Virus record (IMG/VR): IMGVR_UViG_3300047673_000388
Location: 1-21,492 of that record
Length of the DNA stretch: 21,492 bases
Reading direction: 5' to 3' (one strand)
Source: a virus
Position 1 is the first letter of the stretch. Every line of letters starts with the position of its first letter. Made by a program: the position numbers and the translations under genes. The notes beneath the pieces were generated by a model. It ran no database searches. It was not told the DNA's origin and saw nothing but the letters and a program-made list of their open reading frames with translations. Of the stretch, positions 20,135-21,492 are shown piece after piece.

Positions 20135-21100
20135 GTGAATGACCAGGCCCCCGCGATCGAGCGGGACAAGCACACTCACATCCCCATGCTGGACGAGGTA
20201 CTTGCACTCGCTCCGGCGCTCGAAGCCAACTGGCCGGCCGAAAGGGCGGCTTTCTCACCCGACACCCTCCTCAACGATGGAACCGAGGCGGGCGAAGGGG
20301 GAGAGGGCGGCGAGGGTGGTGAGTCCGAGGGCGCCCCCGGTGAGGGACAAGCGGCCGAGGGCGGCGAGGAGGAGTCGTTCATAGAGTTCGATCCGTCTCA
20401 GATTCCCGAGGGCACCGACCCGCTCAAGTGGGTCGGTGAGCAGTACGGGGAGATGCGCAAAGCATTCACCCAGAAGACCATGGGGATCTCCGAGACGAGG
20501 CGTGAAGCCGAACAGTCGCAGGCCCTCATCGAAGGCCTGCAGGACCCCACCACCATGCCCCACTACCTGCGGCTCCTCGGAGTCGACCTGTCGAAGCCGG
20601 AGACGCTCGAGCAACTCGGGATCTCCGCGCCCGCCGCGGTCGACGAGGACGAGGAGCTGCGTCGCTTGCTCGAGGACGACGACGAGAACAACGTCGAGAC
20701 GCGCCTCGAGCAGATAGAGCGCGAACGAGCCGAGGAAAAACAGGCCCGAGAGCACTCCGATATGGAGCAGGCTCTGGACAACCTGGCGGACCAGGAGCTC
20801 GAGGGGATCGAAAAGGCATGGGGACGTGAGCTCGACGACGACGAGGATGCGTTCATCCGCCACCGCGCGGAGGCATCCCCCGGAGCGGACGGGCTCCCCG
20901 ACTACGAGTCAGCAGCGAAGGTGCTCAAAGGGTTCCTCAACCGCCGTGTACAGGAGGAGCTCAAGCGCCGCTCGGAGCCGGGAAGGGGTGCACCGGGAGG
21001 TAAGCCCGGCGGCAAGGCGCTCGACCCGACCAAAGATGAGGACCGACTCGCCCTGGGTGCCGCGGCGGCAGAAAGGGCGATGGCCTCACAAGAGCAGTAA
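20135..21100 (+). CDS. Capsid scaffolding protein
   Basis: 321 residues from a GTG with ATAGGAG 6 bp upstream. The N-terminal part carries an acidic Gly/Glu repeat (TEAGEGGEGGEGGESEG), the middle is highly charged and helical (EDEELRRLLEDDDENNVETR, LEQIERERAEEKQAREHSDM), and the C-terminus is basic with Gly/Pro (KRRSEPGRGAPGGKPGGK). An acidic helical protein with a basic C-terminal helix, placed between portal and major capsid genes, fits the scaffolds that direct prohead assembly and are then removed. Intergenic spacing of 161 bp before it is the largest in the module. Confidence 0.85.
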   Translation: MNDQAPAIERDKHTHIPMLDEVLALAPALEANWPAERAAFSPDTLLNDGTEAGEGGEGGEGGESEGAPGEGQAAEGGEEESFIEFDPSQIPEGTDPLKWVGEQYGEMRKAFTQKTMGISETRREAEQSQALIEGLQDPTTMPHYLRLLGVDLSKPETLEQLGISAPAAVDEDEELRRLLEDDDENNVETRLEQIERERAEEKQAREHSDMEQALDNLADQELEGIEKAWGRELDDDEDAFIRHRAEASPGADGLPDYESAAKVLKGFLNRRVQEELKRRSEPGRGAPGGKPGGKALDPTKDEDRLALGAAAAERAMASQEQ

Positions 21101-21109
21101 GGAGCGCAA

Positions 21110-21492
21110 ATGCAGAACGCCACGGCATTTATTGCCGCGATGAAAGAGACGTGGCTGAGTGACTCGATCGAGAACAGCGTCTTCGTAGGAAGCCAGCTGC
21201 TCGATCAGTTCACGAAGGTCACGCCTACCGGCGAACACGGTGACAAGGTGCTCGTCGCGGTCCGTACCGGCCTCTCCGGCGGTTACTCGGCGGTGTCCCG
21301 AGACGGATCTTCGGAACTCAACGAAGGCACCAACGTCGTAACCAAGCAGGCGGAATATCACTATTCGCACAACTGGTTCGACGTCATCATCGAGTCCGCC
21401 GTGATCGACGAATCCGCCACGAGTGCCTTGGCGGTCGCGAAAGCGGTGGAGACGGAGCGCGAGGGCGCGGTCGACGGCATCAAGCGTCAGCT
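21110..21492 (+). CDS. Major capsid protein (3' truncated)
   Basis: ATG 21110, preceded by AAGGAG; 127 codons are visible and the frame is open to the window's edge. The start MQNATAFIAAMKETWLSDSI and the segment NSVFVGSQLLDQFTKVTPTG are followed by a strand-rich part (DKVLVAVRTGLSGGYSAVSR, GTNVVTKQAEYHYSHNWFDV) and a helix ESATSALAVAKAVETEREGA. The pattern resembles the start of HK97-fold capsid proteins of tailed phages: N-arm, E-loop region, spine helix. Position right after the scaffold strongly supports the call. Base composition is slightly less GC-rich than in the preceding genes. Confidence 0.85.
   Translation, partial: MQNATAFIAAMKETWLSDSIENSVFVGSQLLDQFTKVTPTGEHGDKVLVAVRTGLSGGYSAVSRDGSSELNEGTNVVTKQAEYHYSHNWFDVIIESAVIDESATSALAVAKAVETEREGAVDGIKRQ

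Overview
The window looks like a stretch of a double-stranded DNA tailed-phage genome (free phage or prophage; no integrase, attachment site or host gene is visible). The DNA is very GC-rich, genes are packed with 1-8 bp overlaps (ATGA, GTGA, TGATG junctions), and GTG and TTG starts are common. Together this suggests a high-GC host, plausibly an actinobacterium, but no gene here fixes the host.

Layout. (1) 1-6303, plus strand: a replication and recombination operon. It holds a winged-helix replication initiator with an AT-rich array of 15-bp palindromic iterons inside its gene (a lambda-O-like origin), a DnaB-type helicase, small zinc-binding proteins, a Cas4/RecB-like nuclease with a four-cysteine Fe-S signature, a Sak4-like RecA-fold ATPase, an SSB-like protein with a DDDKDIPF tail, a possible ParB/KorB-like DNA-binding protein, and an HNH-like protein whose gene contains a near-consensus parS (ParB-binding) site. 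(2) 6304-7054: about 750 bp without a convincing gene but full of hairpins. It carries a CCA-ending tRNA-like element and a 20-bp exact direct repeat, and is a candidate large structured phage RNA locus. (3) 7055-9285, minus strand: an operon of six small unknown genes. Its two non-overlapping downstream junctions carry tRNA T-arm-like hairpins followed by an identical 13-bp box. (4) 9286-9814: a divergent control region with several inverted repeats.

(5) 9815-13904, plus strand: twelve small, overlapping, mostly unknown genes, including a 43-residue basic Cys peptide and a 28-residue single-helix membrane peptide. (6) 13925-21492: the packaging and head module in classical order: small terminase candidate, large terminase, three small structural-type genes, a membrane-anchored coiled-coil protein, a portal of P22-like size, scaffold, and the start of the major capsid protein, which runs off the window.

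How it fits together: the left operon would start replication at the internal iteron origin, load the helicase, and process ends by exonuclease, Sak4 and SSB-type annealing or recombination. The right operon builds the prohead and packages DNA through TerS, TerL and portal. The minus-strand genes and the RNA-rich gap look like accessory cargo between the early and late modules.
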